DNA of 64,000 nt from Curtobacterium aurantiacum (GCF_018598555.1 NZ_JAHEWN010000003.1:1-64000); one strand, 5' to 3'; positions 8,321-16,771 are shown, counted from the stretch's first letter. The notes: generated from the sequence alone by a model not told the origin. Numbers and translations: made by a program.

Positions 8321-9679
8321 TCAACCAGCGGAGACGGTGTTCTCCTTGCCGACCACCTGCGTGACGGCCTCGTCGTAGGCGGCTGCCGCGTCCTTCGGCG
8401 ACTGCTGCCCGGTCATGACGGCCTCCATGGCGACCTGGATCGCGTTGGACACCTGCGAGTAGTCACTCGTCGCCGGGCGGAAGTTGGTGTTCTCCACCAG
8501 CCCCGAGAAGAACTCGAACGTCGGGTTGGCGGCCGTGTAGGCCGGGTCCTCCGCGACGTCCTTGCGCACGGCGATCTGGCTGTTCTCGGTGTCGTACTTC
8601 AGCGAACCGTCCTTGTCGAGGAAGGTCGTGATGAAGTCGAACGCCGCCTGCGGGTTCTTCGACTTCGCGCCGACCGCCAGCGTCCAGCCGCCGGACATCG
8701 AGTTGTAGCCGGGAGCCTGCCCGTTCTGGGTCGGCATGGGTGCCTGGCCCATCACGTCGTTCCACTCGGGCCACGGCGCGGTACCGGACTCCAGCCACGT
8801 CCCGGACTGCCACGAACCGTCGAGGTCGATCGCGAGCTTGCCCTCCGGCAGCCACGTCTGGGCGATGGTCGTGCCGACGTTCGTGTCGAGCGCCTGCTGC
8901 GGTGTCGGGCCGAGGCCGCCCTGGTAGACGTCCTCCACGAACTTGAGCGAGTCCTCGAACTGCTTCGAGCCGGTGACCCACTTCTTGTCCTTGTACAGGG
9001 TGTTGCCGGAGCCGTCGGCGCCGTACAGGAGCATCTCGAAGCCCTGCATGGTCGAGGCCTCGCCCTGCGCCTTGCCCGAGTAGATGTTGAACGGGATGAC
9101 GTCGGGCTGCTTCTCCTTGATGGTCTTCGCCGCCGCGAGTACGTCGTCCCACGTCTTCGGCTTCCACGGGACGTCGAGTCCGGCCTTCTCGAAGATGTCC
9201 TTGTTGTACCAGAGGGCTCGGGTGTCGGTGCCCATCGGGACGCCGTAGATCTTGCCGTCGTCACCCTGCCCGGCCTGCTTGGCGTTGTCGAAGAACTGGT
9301 CCCACTCGTCCCACTTGTCCGTGTACTCGTCGAGTGGCAGCAGGTAGCCCGCCTCGGCATCGGCCTTGACGAGGAACGTGTCCTCGTACATGACGTCCGG
9401 GGCGGTCGCCGGCGCCTTGTTCATGAGCGCGAGCTTCGTGTAGTAGTCGTTGCCCTGCGCCTGGATGGGCACGAGGGTGACCTTCTTGCCGGGGTTGTCC
9501 TTCTCGTACTGCTTCTTGACGACCTTCATCTGGGCGTCGAGCTGCTGGAAGGCGCCGAACTTCTGGTACGCGATCTTGATCGTGTCGCTCGAGGCGGACC
9601 CCGAGCTCGAGCAGCCAGCCAGACCGACTGCGGCCACGGCCACAGCTGCGAGTCCGGCGATGATGCGGGTGCGTTTCAT
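8321..9679 (-). CDS. ABC transporter sugar-binding lipoprotein
   Basis: The 452-residue protein is a family 1 extracellular solute-binding protein. Its lipoprotein signal ends at VGLAGC, with the lipidated cysteine at residue 23, and a Ser-rich linker follows. The body has the features of oligosaccharide-binding proteins, including GVPMGTDTRALWYNKDIFEK and a C-terminal helical region. It should capture mannose-containing glycans outside the membrane and deliver them to the two downstream permeases. The ATG at 9679 has AAAGGAG 7 bases upstream; a longer upstream frame runs into family A repeat DNA and is rejected. It is the first gene of the operon, with a candidate promoter at 9735-9763. Confidence 0.94.
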   Translation of the reverse strand: MKRTRIIAGLAAVAVAAVGLAGCSSSGSASSDTIKIAYQKFGAFQQLDAQMKVVKKQYEKDNPGKKVTLVPIQAQGNDYYTKLALMNKAPATAPDVMYEDTFLVKADAEAGYLLPLDEYTDKWDEWDQFFDNAKQAGQGDDGKIYGVPMGTDTRALWYNKDIFEKAGLDVPWKPKTWDDVLAAAKTIKEKQPDVIPFNIYSGKAQGEASTMQGFEMLLYGADGSGNTLYKDKKWVTGSKQFEDSLKFVEDVYQGGLGPTPQQALDTNVGTTIAQTWLPEGKLAIDLDGSWQSGTWLESGTAPWPEWNDVMGQAPMPTQNGQAPGYNSMSGGWTLAVGAKSKNPQAAFDFITTFLDKDGSLKYDTENSQIAVRKDVAEDPAYTAANPTFEFFSGLVENTNFRPATSDYSQVSNAIQVAMEAVMTGQQSPKDAAAAYDEAVTQVVGKENTVSAG

Positions 9680-9734
9680 CGGTGCTCCTTTGCACGGGTG
9701 ATGTCCGCGGGCACCATCGCCCGCGCGCAGGATT

Positions 9735-9763
9735 AGTCCAGCGTATTGACTTAACCGTGTCAA
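9735..9763 (-). promoter_or_regulatory. Candidate promoter/operator of the sugar operon
   Basis: Reading towards the binding-protein gene, TTGACA (9763-9758) is followed after 17 bases by TGGACT (9740-9735), a plausible sigma-70-type pair with a weak -10. An inverted repeat, TTGAC-N8-GTCAA (9746-9763), overlaps the -35 box, as expected for a repressor site. Which regulator binds it is unknown. Confidence 0.5.
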
Positions 9764-9789
9764 GGAGTTTCTGGGGCCGGTCCCGGGTC

Positions 9790-9888
9790 GGATCGGGCGT
9801 ACCGGGCGGAATCGGGCGTACCGGGTCGGAAGTTTCGACCAGGCACGCCCGGTTCCGCTTCCCATCGCGTGCGTTCTGGGAAGGAACG
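9790..9888. repeat. Dispersed palindromic element, family A, copy 3
   Basis: The arms at 9808-9828 and 9836-9856 pair with a few mismatches. An extra half-arm lies upstream and the tail hairpin CGTTCTGGGAAGGAACG is at 9872-9888. The tail ends 4 bases before the stop of the PhzF remnant, much as copy 1 ends 7 bases before the nnrD stop. Confidence 0.87.
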
Positions 9889-9892
9889 TCCG

Positions 9893-10300
9893 TCAGGAGA
9901 TCGGCGTCGCGCTCCCCGTCACCGTGATCCCGCCGGCCTCGGGCACGTCCACGAGCAGCAGGCTCGGACGCCCGACATGCCGCCCCTGCCGGATCGTGAT
10001 GCGGTCGCCCGGCTGCGCCGCACCGATCTGCCGCAGGTACGCCCCGGTCGACGCCGCAGCCGATCCCGTCGCCGGGTCCTCGGTGATGCGCCCGGCGGGG
10101 AACAGGTTGCGCGCCTCGTACTCCCGGTCGCCGGTGCGGTGCAGCGCCGTGACGGTCCCCGCCCAGCCTGCCTCCTGCTTGAGTTCAGCCAGGGGCCCCG
10201 GCGCGAACCGGAACTGGTGGAACAGCTCGCGGTCGTGCAGCACGAGGACCGGGTGCCAGTTGCCGGCGAAGGCGGTGTACCGGAGGATCTCCTGCTGCAT
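9893..10300 (-). pseudogene. PhzF-family isomerase/epimerase, C-terminal remnant
   Basis: The 135-codon frame encodes only the C-terminal half of a PhzF-like protein. It contains AGNWHPVLVL, the family motif EDPATGSAAASTGAYL and the terminal QGRHVGRPSLLLV. Intact members are about 260-300 residues, and the missing N-terminal half carries the catalytic glutamate. Just upstream are the stop of a DUF805 gene and only about 10 spare bases, so the first half is not nearby. No ribosome-binding site precedes the ATG. It is best read as a decayed gene, although expression of a half-domain cannot be excluded. Confidence 0.7.
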
Positions 10301-10309
10301 GCCCCGACG

Positions 10310-10864
10310 CTACTGCGGCGTCACGACCGGGTGCGCGGGCCGATCACCGACGGGTGGCCCGGGCTGCTGCGGTTCCACGGGCGGCTCCGAGGGCAGCGCC
10401 AGGAACACGGCGAGCACGATGTAGCCGGCGGGCACGAAGTACAGCAGGACCCACCACCCGGAGCGGTTCGTGTCGTGGAGCCGCCGCACGACGATGGCGA
10501 TCCAGGGCAGCAGCGCCGCGAGACCGACGACCACGAAGACCCCCAGTGCGATCTGGGCGAAGACCGGCATCGACGTGAGCAGGAACCACCAGACCGGGAA
10601 CGGGTTGAAGGACCGCAGCGCCTCGTCGAGGACGCGTGCCTCCTCTGGGCTCGTCGTCGGCGGCGGCATCGTGACGAGTCCGACGCCGGACACGACGTTG
10701 ATCGCACTCGAGATGATCATCCACCACAGTGCCCACCACCAGAACTCGGCGCGAGCGGCACGACCGCGGAACACGAGGTACCCCCGCCAGAACCGCGAGA
10801 ACGAGGCGGTGAAGGTGGCCTGGTGCCAGGGGACCCCGACCGGTGGCTGCTGCGTCTGGTGCAC
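10310..10864 (-). CDS. DUF805 family membrane protein
   Basis: The 184-residue protein shows the DUF805 pattern: an N-terminal FWRGYLVFRGRAARAEFWWW, several hydrophobic helices, and the C-terminal VRRLHDTNRSGWW. The family consists of small inner-membrane proteins of unknown function. A Pro-rich tail follows the last helix. GTG at 10864 is used as start, with AGG a few bases upstream. A paralogue lies at 17665-18093. The gene is followed within 10 bases by the PhzF remnant on the same strand. Confidence 0.87.
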   Translation of the reverse strand: MHQTQQPPVGVPWHQATFTASFSRFWRGYLVFRGRAARAEFWWWALWWMIISSAINVVSGVGLVTMPPPTTSPEEARVLDEALRSFNPFPVWWFLLTSMPVFAQIALGVFVVVGLAALLPWIAIVVRRLHDTNRSGWWVLLYFVPAGYIVLAVFLALPSEPPVEPQQPGPPVGDRPAHPVVTPQ

Positions 10865-11002
10865 CGAACCTGCTTACCGAAGCGACCTGAGCACTCCTGA
10901 GCACTCCTCGGCAGGCCCGGCGCCGCGGGTGGGGGTAACCCCCGGCTGCTTCCGGGTGTGCACGTGATGTTTCAGCGCCGCCTCCGTCGGGAGACTGGAT
11001 CC

Positions 11003-11515
11003 ATGAGCACCGACACGCGCCCCACCACCGCCCGCCGAACCCTCCGGATCGCCCTCGCCTCCACCGCAGCAGTGACCGCCCTGCTGCTGACCGCCGGCTG
11101 CAGCGCGATCCAGGACATCGTGCCGAACAAGACCCCGCAGAAGCACTTCGCCACGTACTCCGACGCCCCGCGCTCCGGCGAGTCGGAGGACCTGGCGTTC
11201 TTCATGCCGAAGTGGGTGCCGAAGGACGCGAAGGACATCGACGTCCGCCTCCACGCCTCGCAGCCGGGCTACGTCATCGGGTTCGCGTCGAAGGACGGCG
11301 TCGACGTGGACGACTGCACCCCGCTCGACGAGTCGTACGGCGGCACGGCGATGACCGCGGACTTCATGCCGGAGGAACTCCCGACCAAGGGCCTCGTCAC
11401 CTGCGGCGACGGTCGCGCGGTCACCGAGATCGACGGCCGCTGGTACGGCTGGACCACGAAGGACGCGATCCCCGGTCAGGACGACGACCAGACCATGCAC
11501 GACGCCGAACACTGA
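11003..11515 (+). CDS. Putative lipoprotein of unknown function
   Basis: The 170-residue protein begins with a basic segment, then a hydrophobic stretch ending in LLLTAGC with the predicted lipidated cysteine at residue 33, so it should be anchored on the outer face of the membrane. The mature part contains two cysteines (DDCTPLD and LVTCGDG) that could form a disulfide. I recognise no family. ATG at 11003 is chosen over an earlier in-frame ATG because GGGAGA lies 8 bases upstream and the signal peptide then starts normally. It converges on the LTD-protein gene; a 25-base palindrome lies between them. Confidence 0.75.
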   Translation: MSTDTRPTTARRTLRIALASTAAVTALLLTAGCSAIQDIVPNKTPQKHFATYSDAPRSGESEDLAFFMPKWVPKDAKDIDVRLHASQPGYVIGFASKDGVDVDDCTPLDESYGGTAMTADFMPEELPTKGLVTCGDGRAVTEIDGRWYGWTTKDAIPGQDDDQTMHDAEH

Positions 11516-11530
11516 ACGCGACCACCCACC

Positions 11531-11572
11531 GGTCTGGAGGCGCGTGCCGGCCCCGCACCGCGCCTCCAGGCC
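11531..11572. repeat. Dispersed palindrome, family F, copy 2
   Basis: Arms GGTCTGGAGGCGCG (11531-11544) and CGCGCCTCCAGGCC (11559-11572) pair with one mismatch. Family D copy 1 follows 24 bases later. The same F-then-D order recurs at 14227-14349 on the other side of the LTD-protein gene. Confidence 0.85.
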
Positions 11573-11596
11573 GCCCTGGGGGCGCCTCCACCACCC

Positions 11597-11652
11597 ATGG
11601 TGTGCAGCAATGGTCGGGTCCCACTGCGGACCCGACCATTGCTGCACACCAT
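11597..11652. terminator. 25-base perfect palindrome (family D, copy 1), probable bidirectional terminator
   Basis: Arms at 11597-11621 and 11628-11652 are perfect complements of 25 bases, starting ATGGTGTGCAGCAATGG, with the six-base loop CACTGC. The hairpin lies between two convergent genes (stops at 11515 and 11675). Position and stability suit a bidirectional terminator, though no T-run is present. It belongs to a repeat family with a second member at 14299-14349. Confidence 0.8.
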
Positions 11653-11674
11653 CCACCCCCGTGGGGCGTGGGGA

Positions 11675-14089
11675 CTACTCCGCAGCCGCAGCCCGACGTC
11701 GGCGACGCACGATCAGCACACCCGCACCCGCCGCGAGCAGCAGGAACGCCACCAGCGCACCGGCACCGAGCCCCTCGGCACCCGTGAACGCCAACTGACC
11801 ATCAACCGTGATCGTGATCGGGGTCCACCCGATCAGTGACCCGTCCGCAGCCGTCACCGCCAACCGGTGCACCCCAGCCATCGTGTCCGCGGGGATCGTC
11901 ACCCGAACCGTCCCGTCGGATGCGACCGTAGCCGTACCGATCAGCGTCGGGGTCGAGAACAGCCACACGTTGACCGTGTCACCGGTCGACGCCGTGCCGA
12001 CCGTCACCGTGATCGTCTCCCCCGCACGAGCCGACGCCGGAGCGGACACCCCACCACGGTTCGTCTCCGTCAACAGCGACTCCGACGGCGCCACCGGCAC
12101 GACCGGCGCAGCCGAGGGGCCGGTCGTCGGGCCACCGGTCGGCGTCCCACCCGGGGTCGGGCTCGGGGTCGGCGTCTGACCGCCGTCACCCGGCGTCGGC
12201 GTCGGCGTCGGCACCGGCGTCGGGTCGGTGCCCGGGTCCGTGTCGCCGCCCTCGCACGGGTACGTCCCCGTGCGGAGCGAGAACCCGTCCGTGTCGTTGT
12301 CGTCCGCGTAGAACGTCGGGCGCTCCCCGTCGGTGCAGACGCCCGAGATCGCGAAGCCCTCGTTGGCGAGCGTGCGGTCGGCGGCCGAGGGCGCCTCGTA
12401 CAGCGTCGAGGCGGCGAAGGCCCCGTCCGTCACCTCGTACAGCGCGGTGCGGCCGGAGCACACCTCGTCGCAGACCACCCAGAGCGCGTCGAGCGTCGGG
12501 TCGAACTGCACGTCGGCGACCACGGCGAGCGACGTCGCGATGGTGGCGACCCGTGCCGAGGACCCGTCGTCCATCAGGGCGTAGGCGTACACGCTCGCGG
12601 TGCCCTCGACCCCGACGAAGAACAGGCCGTCGCCGTGCCCGGCGTAGGCCGACGGCGCGTAGGCGGTGCCGGTGCGCTCGTCGGCGAAGCCGTGCGCGGT
12701 GAGCCAGGCATCGGGGACCCAGGTGATGCCCTCGAGGCCCGCGTTGGCGCCGAGCCCGGGGAAGTCCGCCGCGAGGTTCCACTCGTCGGTCGCCCGGAGC
12801 GTTGCCTCGGAGCCGTCGGTGGTGGCGTAGCGCAGGACCGACGGGCGGCTCGTGCTCGACACGTCGTTGTTCCGCTCGGTCGACACGTAGACGGCACCGG
12901 GGTCGTCACTCGTGACGGTGACGCCCTCGGCGTCCGGGGTGCCCGTGCCGTCGGCGTAGCGCAGGTCGGTGCCGGCGGCGTTCGACGGCGCCCAGCCACC
13001 GGTGCCGTCCGAGGTCAGGTGGTAGAGCAGCCCGTCGCCGTTCTGCACGGCCCAGAGCTGCCCGTCCCGCGAGGACTTCGACGTCGTCCAGTCGAGGCCG
13101 CTCAGGTCACCGGTGAAGGTGGCCTCGTCGTCGAGCACGGTCTCGTCCGGGCCGCCGGGCCAGACCTCGGCGGTGACGACGCCGGCGAACGTGTTCGCCA
13201 GGCCCTTCGTGGGTGCCGAGGTCTCGGCGAAGTCACCGGTGCCGTCGGGGTTGCGGCCGTACGTCGTGCTCGCGTGCGCCGTCCACGAGGTCGAGTCCAC
13301 GGCCGTGCCCCGGGCATCGAACAGCCGGGCGGAGTCCGCCTTGCCGAGTCCGAACCCGAAGTCCGACTCGTCGAGCACCGTGAAGCCCCCGGCCGCGACG
13401 GTCGTGCCCGCGGGGATCGTGGAGGCGTGGTCGTCCTCGCTGTCCTTGAACACGTACCCGCCGAGGTCCACGGCGGTGCTGCCGGTGTTGGTCAGCTCCA
13501 CCCAGTCGCCGGGGGTGCCGTCCTGCGACTCGACCTCGTTGATCCGCACCGGTGAGGAGCAGTCGTTCGCCGCGCCCTTGGTCGAGGCCGTGGTGTCGAC
13601 GAGTGTCCCGACGCCGTCGGCGCAGCGACCGTAGGTGACACCCGCGTGGGTCGTCCACGCGTACCGGAGCACCAGGTCACCGGCGGGGTCGTAGAGGCGT
13701 GCGGTGTCGGCGCCGCCGAGTCCGAAGTCGAAGCCCGGGGCGGTCGCGGACAGCTGGTCGACGACGAAGTACCCGCCGGCGGCGATGGTCGAGCCGCTCG
13801 GCAGGACGTACGCGTCGTGCGAGCTGTCGTTGTCGAGGAACGCGTACCCGGTCAGGTCGATCGCGGCGCCCGAGGTGTTCTTCAACTCCACCCAGTCGGT
13901 GTCGTCGCCGTTCGACTCGACCTCGTTCACGACGAGGCCGTTGGCCGCGACGGCCCCGACGGCCGGGTCGTCGTCCCCGACGGCGGCGAGCGCCGGGCTG
14001 GCCGTGACGACACCGGTGGCGACGACCAGGGCGGCCGCGATGGCGGCGCCGATGCGGAGTGTGGGCGGGCGCAGGGCGGGAGCGCGCAT
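11675..14089 (-). CDS. Cell-wall anchored protein with two lamin-tail domains
   Basis: The 804-residue exported protein has a cleavable signal peptide (ending near ASPALA). Two lamin-tail (LTD) domains follow at roughly 45-170 and 175-300, each starting with a NEVES motif and containing GDWVEL/TDWVEL. Next come a beta-propeller-like esterase/phytase-like region (about 310-620) with GLEGITWVPD, a Pro-Thr linker, an Ig-like domain, and a sorting signal LAFTG near residue 765 followed by a membrane helix and RRRRR. LAxTG signals are used by class E sortases in actinobacteria. The role is unknown; surface binding or extracellular hydrolysis is an inference. ATG at 14089 follows AAGGA. Composite F-D palindromes flank it on both sides. 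Confidence 0.85.
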   Translation of the reverse strand: MRAPALRPPTLRIGAAIAAALVVATGVVTASPALAAVGDDDPAVGAVAANGLVVNEVESNGDDTDWVELKNTSGAAIDLTGYAFLDNDSSHDAYVLPSGSTIAAGGYFVVDQLSATAPGFDFGLGGADTARLYDPAGDLVLRYAWTTHAGVTYGRCADGVGTLVDTTASTKGAANDCSSPVRINEVESQDGTPGDWVELTNTGSTAVDLGGYVFKDSEDDHASTIPAGTTVAAGGFTVLDESDFGFGLGKADSARLFDARGTAVDSTSWTAHASTTYGRNPDGTGDFAETSAPTKGLANTFAGVVTAEVWPGGPDETVLDDEATFTGDLSGLDWTTSKSSRDGQLWAVQNGDGLLYHLTSDGTGGWAPSNAAGTDLRYADGTGTPDAEGVTVTSDDPGAVYVSTERNNDVSSTSRPSVLRYATTDGSEATLRATDEWNLAADFPGLGANAGLEGITWVPDAWLTAHGFADERTGTAYAPSAYAGHGDGLFFVGVEGTASVYAYALMDDGSSARVATIATSLAVVADVQFDPTLDALWVVCDEVCSGRTALYEVTDGAFAASTLYEAPSAADRTLANEGFAISGVCTDGERPTFYADDNDTDGFSLRTGTYPCEGGDTDPGTDPTPVPTPTPTPGDGGQTPTPSPTPGGTPTGGPTTGPSAAPVVPVAPSESLLTETNRGGVSAPASARAGETITVTVGTASTGDTVNVWLFSTPTLIGTATVASDGTVRVTIPADTMAGVHRLAVTAADGSLIGWTPITITVDGQLAFTGAEGLGAGALVAFLLLAAGAGVLIVRRRRRAAAAE

Positions 14090-14226
14090 GCAGGGTCCTT
14101 CTCGGGTGCTCGGGGAAGAGGAGGGCGGGACCTGCACGACTGTTCAGCACCCAGGCGTCCGGCCGGTGGCCGGTCGGTGAACGCGCGGTGTCCCCGGGCC
14201 GCGCCCGGCGCTCTGGACGCACGGAG

Positions 14227-14274
14227 GGCGGACGGGAGGCGCGGGGCGGCCCCGCACCGCGCCTCCCGTCCGCC
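14227..14274. repeat. Dispersed palindrome, family F, copy 3
   Basis: Perfect 18-base arms, GGCGGACGGGAGGCGCGG (14227-14244) and its complement (14257-14274), enclose a 12-base loop. This is the most regular family F copy. It is followed 25 bases later by family D copy 2. Confidence 0.9.
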
Positions 14275-14298
14275 CTGCGGTCGCGCCTACCGCACATG

Positions 14299-14349
14299 GT
14301 GAGCAGAAGACGTCGGGTCCGCATGGCGAACCCGACGTCTTCTGCACAC
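14299..14349. repeat. Dispersed palindrome, family D, copy 2
   Basis: Arms of 22 bases at 14299-14320 and 14328-14349 pair with two mismatches; the core GCAGAAGACGTCGGGT is perfect. The outer ends and spacing match copy 1 at 11597-11652, while the middle of the arms differs, as in compensatory divergence. It lies between the LTD-gene promoter region and the stop of the next upstream gene. Confidence 0.85.
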
Positions 14350-14364
14350 GTGTTGCTCGAGGTG

Positions 14365-15306
14365 TCAGCGCTCGGTGACCTCCGAGAAGTCCGGAGTGCC
14401 GTCGGGGAGTGCGGGCAGGGGCGTGCCGTCGACGTAGCGCGGCCAGGCCAGGGCGCGGGAGGCCGACGGACGGGACGCGTAGCGACGCCCGTCGGACGCG
14501 ACGACCGTTTCGGGCGCGGGACCGGGGGTGGAGGCGGGAGCGGGCGCAGGTGCGGGAGCGGGCGGCAGCGGGACCTCGGGTGCAGGTGCGGGAGCGGCCG
14601 GCGTCGGCGTCGAGCTCCACGCCGGCTGCTGCTCGGGCACCGGCCACGTCGCCGACGGGAGGGCGCCCCGCGGGCGGAACAGCGCGTTGCTCAGCGGGAC
14701 CACGACGGTCCCGAGCAGGTCGAGGATCACGACCACCCAGACGAGTCGCCAGTAGCCCCGCGCGTAGTCGACGTCCGGTGCGAGCAGCGGGATCGACAGC
14801 AGCAGGGCGAGCAGGGCGATCACGCCGACGGTGGCCTTGGCGACGACCTGCAGAGCGGGCGTCGGGTAGCGCCGGTGGATGACGAGCAGCAGGTGCACGT
14901 GCAGGAGCGCCACGCGTGCGACGCCGACGAGCCACATCCAGTGCCAGAAGTGCTCCACGACGAACCAGATGCCGTCACCGTCGACCCCCGTGGGGACGAT
15001 CCACACCTTGTACAGGCCGGCGACGAGCAGGTACATCGACGTGGCGATGCTCGCGAACGCGAACGTCCCCGACCGCCTGGACGAGACGTCGGCGTCGTAC
15101 CAGGACAGCAGCGCGAAGACGACGACCACGACGATCGTCAGGAGCAGCTGCACCGCGACCATGCCGAAGTCACCGAGCAGCACCGCGGCGATGCCGACCA
15201 GGCCCGCGGCGACGACCGCGCCGATGATCGTCCGGAACACGAGCGGGCGCACCTTCGCCCACCGCGGATCCATCGTGCCGTTCGTGTCGTCCGTGCTGTC
15301 CGTCAT
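14365..15306 (-). CDS. Polytopic membrane protein with Pro/Ala-rich tail
   Basis: The 313-residue protein has about six predicted membrane helices in residues 25-210. A low-complexity Pro-Ala tail follows (about 215-270), then a short hydrophilic end with the motif ASDGRRYASRPSASRALAWP. The helix segment HFWHWMWLVGVARVALLHVHLLLVIH is rich in histidine and tryptophan and could bind a cofactor, but that is speculation. I do not recognise the family. The ATG at 15306 has a GGGGGA site upstream. The gene stands alone, between the LTD gene promoter region and the ROK gene on the same strand. Confidence 0.75.
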   Translation of the reverse strand: MTDSTDDTNGTMDPRWAKVRPLVFRTIIGAVVAAGLVGIAAVLLGDFGMVAVQLLLTIVVVVVFALLSWYDADVSSRRSGTFAFASIATSMYLLVAGLYKVWIVPTGVDGDGIWFVVEHFWHWMWLVGVARVALLHVHLLLVIHRRYPTPALQVVAKATVGVIALLALLLSIPLLAPDVDYARGYWRLVWVVVILDLLGTVVVPLSNALFRPRGALPSATWPVPEQQPAWSSTPTPAAPAPAPEVPLPPAPAPAPAPASTPGPAPETVVASDGRRYASRPSASRALAWPRYVDGTPLPALPDGTPDFSEVTER

Positions 15307-15432
15307 GCGTCCCCCACCGTCCTCCGCGCACCTGGCGGATCATCGTTCCGCAGCGTAGCGGGCCGTGGTGGTCCACACCGACCGGCCAGGCCGCCCGCCG
15401 ACCGCGCCGTCAGCGCCCGATGAACCGCGTCG

Positions 15433-16686
15433 TCAGCGCCGGATGAGGAGGGCGCTCGCCCGCGGTGACAGGGCGGCGTCGAGCACCAGGCACGCGGCAC
15501 CGACCGCGGCGACGTCGGCCCCACGGTCGCTCTCGACCACCTGCACCGGGTGCTTCGGCACGAGCAGCGGCGACCCGACGATGGCGGTCCGCGCCGCCGG
15601 CAGGGCGGCGCTCGCGATGCGGGACCAGAACGGCCCGCCGAACACCACGCGGTCGACGTCGAGCAGGTTCACGATGAGGACGACGGCGTTGCCCATCACG
15701 GTGCCGGCCTCGGCGGCGAGCGTGACGGCGGTGTCGTCCCCGGCGGCGATGGCTGCCGCGAGCTCGTCCCACGCGGCGTCCACGGCGTCGACCGAGTCGG
15801 CTGCAGCGCCGCCGCCCGACAACGCCAGCCCCCGCGACCGCGCGACCCGGACCAGCCGGTCCGGTGCGACGGCGGCACCGACCTCACCGCGCGTACCCGA
15901 ACCGTCCGGGGTGCCGGCCAGCGAGCCCTGGTCGACCATGATGTGCCCGGCGTCGCCCGCGTTCGACCCCACGCCGCGCACGGGTTCGTGGTCGACGACG
16001 AGCCCGACGCCGAACCCGGTGCCGAAGTACACGAACGCGAAGTTCCGCGCCGAAGACTCCCCCGCCAGGAACATCTCGCCGACCGCGGCGGCCGTCACGT
16101 CCTTCTCGAGCAGCACCGGGTAGCCGGTGGCCTCGGCGACCGCGTCGCGCAGGGGCACGTCCCGCCAGCGGGGCAGGAACGGCGGGTCGACCACGATGCC
16201 CGCCTCGACGTCGATGGGTCCGGGGCTCGCGATCCCGACGCCCAGCACGCTCTCGACGGCGACCCCGGCGTCGGCCACGAGCCCGTCGACGGCCGAGGCG
16301 ATGGTGCGCACCACCTGAGACGGATCGTCGGCGGTCGGGGTCGAGGTCGTGGACGCGGCCACGACGGTGCCGGCGAGGTCGAGCAGCACGTAGGTGACGA
16401 CCGCCGGATCGACGTGCACGCCGACCGCGTACCGGCTGCCCGGTTCGAGCCGCAGGATGGTACGGGGCTTGCCGCGACCCGAGACGACGGTGCCGGACTC
16501 CGCGATCATCCCGGCCTCGATCAGGAACCGGGTGACGTTCGACACGGTCTGCGCGCTGAGCCCCGTGCGGGCTGCGAGTTCGACGCGGCTCAGGCCGTCG
16601 GGTGAGCGGCGGACGGCATCGAGGACCACCGTGCGGTTGAACCCGCCGATCGACGGGAGGTTCGCTCCCCGTCGATGCTCTGCCAT
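15433..16686 (-). CDS. ROK family transcriptional regulator
   Basis: The 417-residue protein has an N-terminal winged helix-turn-helix (about residues 10-70, with GLSRVELAARTGLSAQTVSNVTRF split over two helices), then a ROK sugar-kinase-like domain with VGVGIASPGPID, FGTGFGVGLV and GDAGHIMVDQG. It is a NagC/XylR-type regulator that should respond to a sugar or sugar phosphate. The Cys-rich zinc motif that usually follows the GH of ROK proteins is replaced by the cysteine-free GSLAGTPDGSGTRGEVGA. The ATG at 16686 has no Shine-Dalgarno; TATCGT lies 6 bases upstream, suggesting a leaderless message. It is divergent from the GNAT gene. Confidence 0.9.
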   Translation of the reverse strand: MAEHRRGANLPSIGGFNRTVVLDAVRRSPDGLSRVELAARTGLSAQTVSNVTRFLIEAGMIAESGTVVSGRGKPRTILRLEPGSRYAVGVHVDPAVVTYVLLDLAGTVVAASTTSTPTADDPSQVVRTIASAVDGLVADAGVAVESVLGVGIASPGPIDVEAGIVVDPPFLPRWRDVPLRDAVAEATGYPVLLEKDVTAAAVGEMFLAGESSARNFAFVYFGTGFGVGLVVDHEPVRGVGSNAGDAGHIMVDQGSLAGTPDGSGTRGEVGAAVAPDRLVRVARSRGLALSGGGAAADSVDAVDAAWDELAAAIAAGDDTAVTLAAEAGTVMGNAVVLIVNLLDVDRVVFGGPFWSRIASAALPAARTAIVGSPLLVPKHPVQVVESDRGADVAAVGAACLVLDAALSPRASALLIRR

Positions 16687-16697
16687 GCCGCGACGAT

Positions 16698-16711
16698 ACC
16701 GTGACAACGGT
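16698..16711. promoter_or_regulatory. Candidate operator upstream of the ROK gene
   Basis: ACCGTGACAACGGT is a short inverted repeat (ACCGT/ACGGT, 4-base centre). It overlaps the upstream edge of the TATCGT -10-like box of the ROK gene and lies in the 85-base region shared with the divergent GNAT gene. Autoregulation by the ROK protein is a reasonable guess but is not shown. Confidence 0.35.
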
Positions 16712-16771
16712 GCGGTCTCGGTCTGCCGTCGTCACTGGCCCCCACAGGGGTCGCACCGTTAGCCTGGCCGC

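Noticed and set aside
10310..10864. DUF805 gene considered fused to the PhzF remnant
   Set aside because: The two frames differ and a stop codon of the DUF805 gene separates them; there is no sign of a joint protein.
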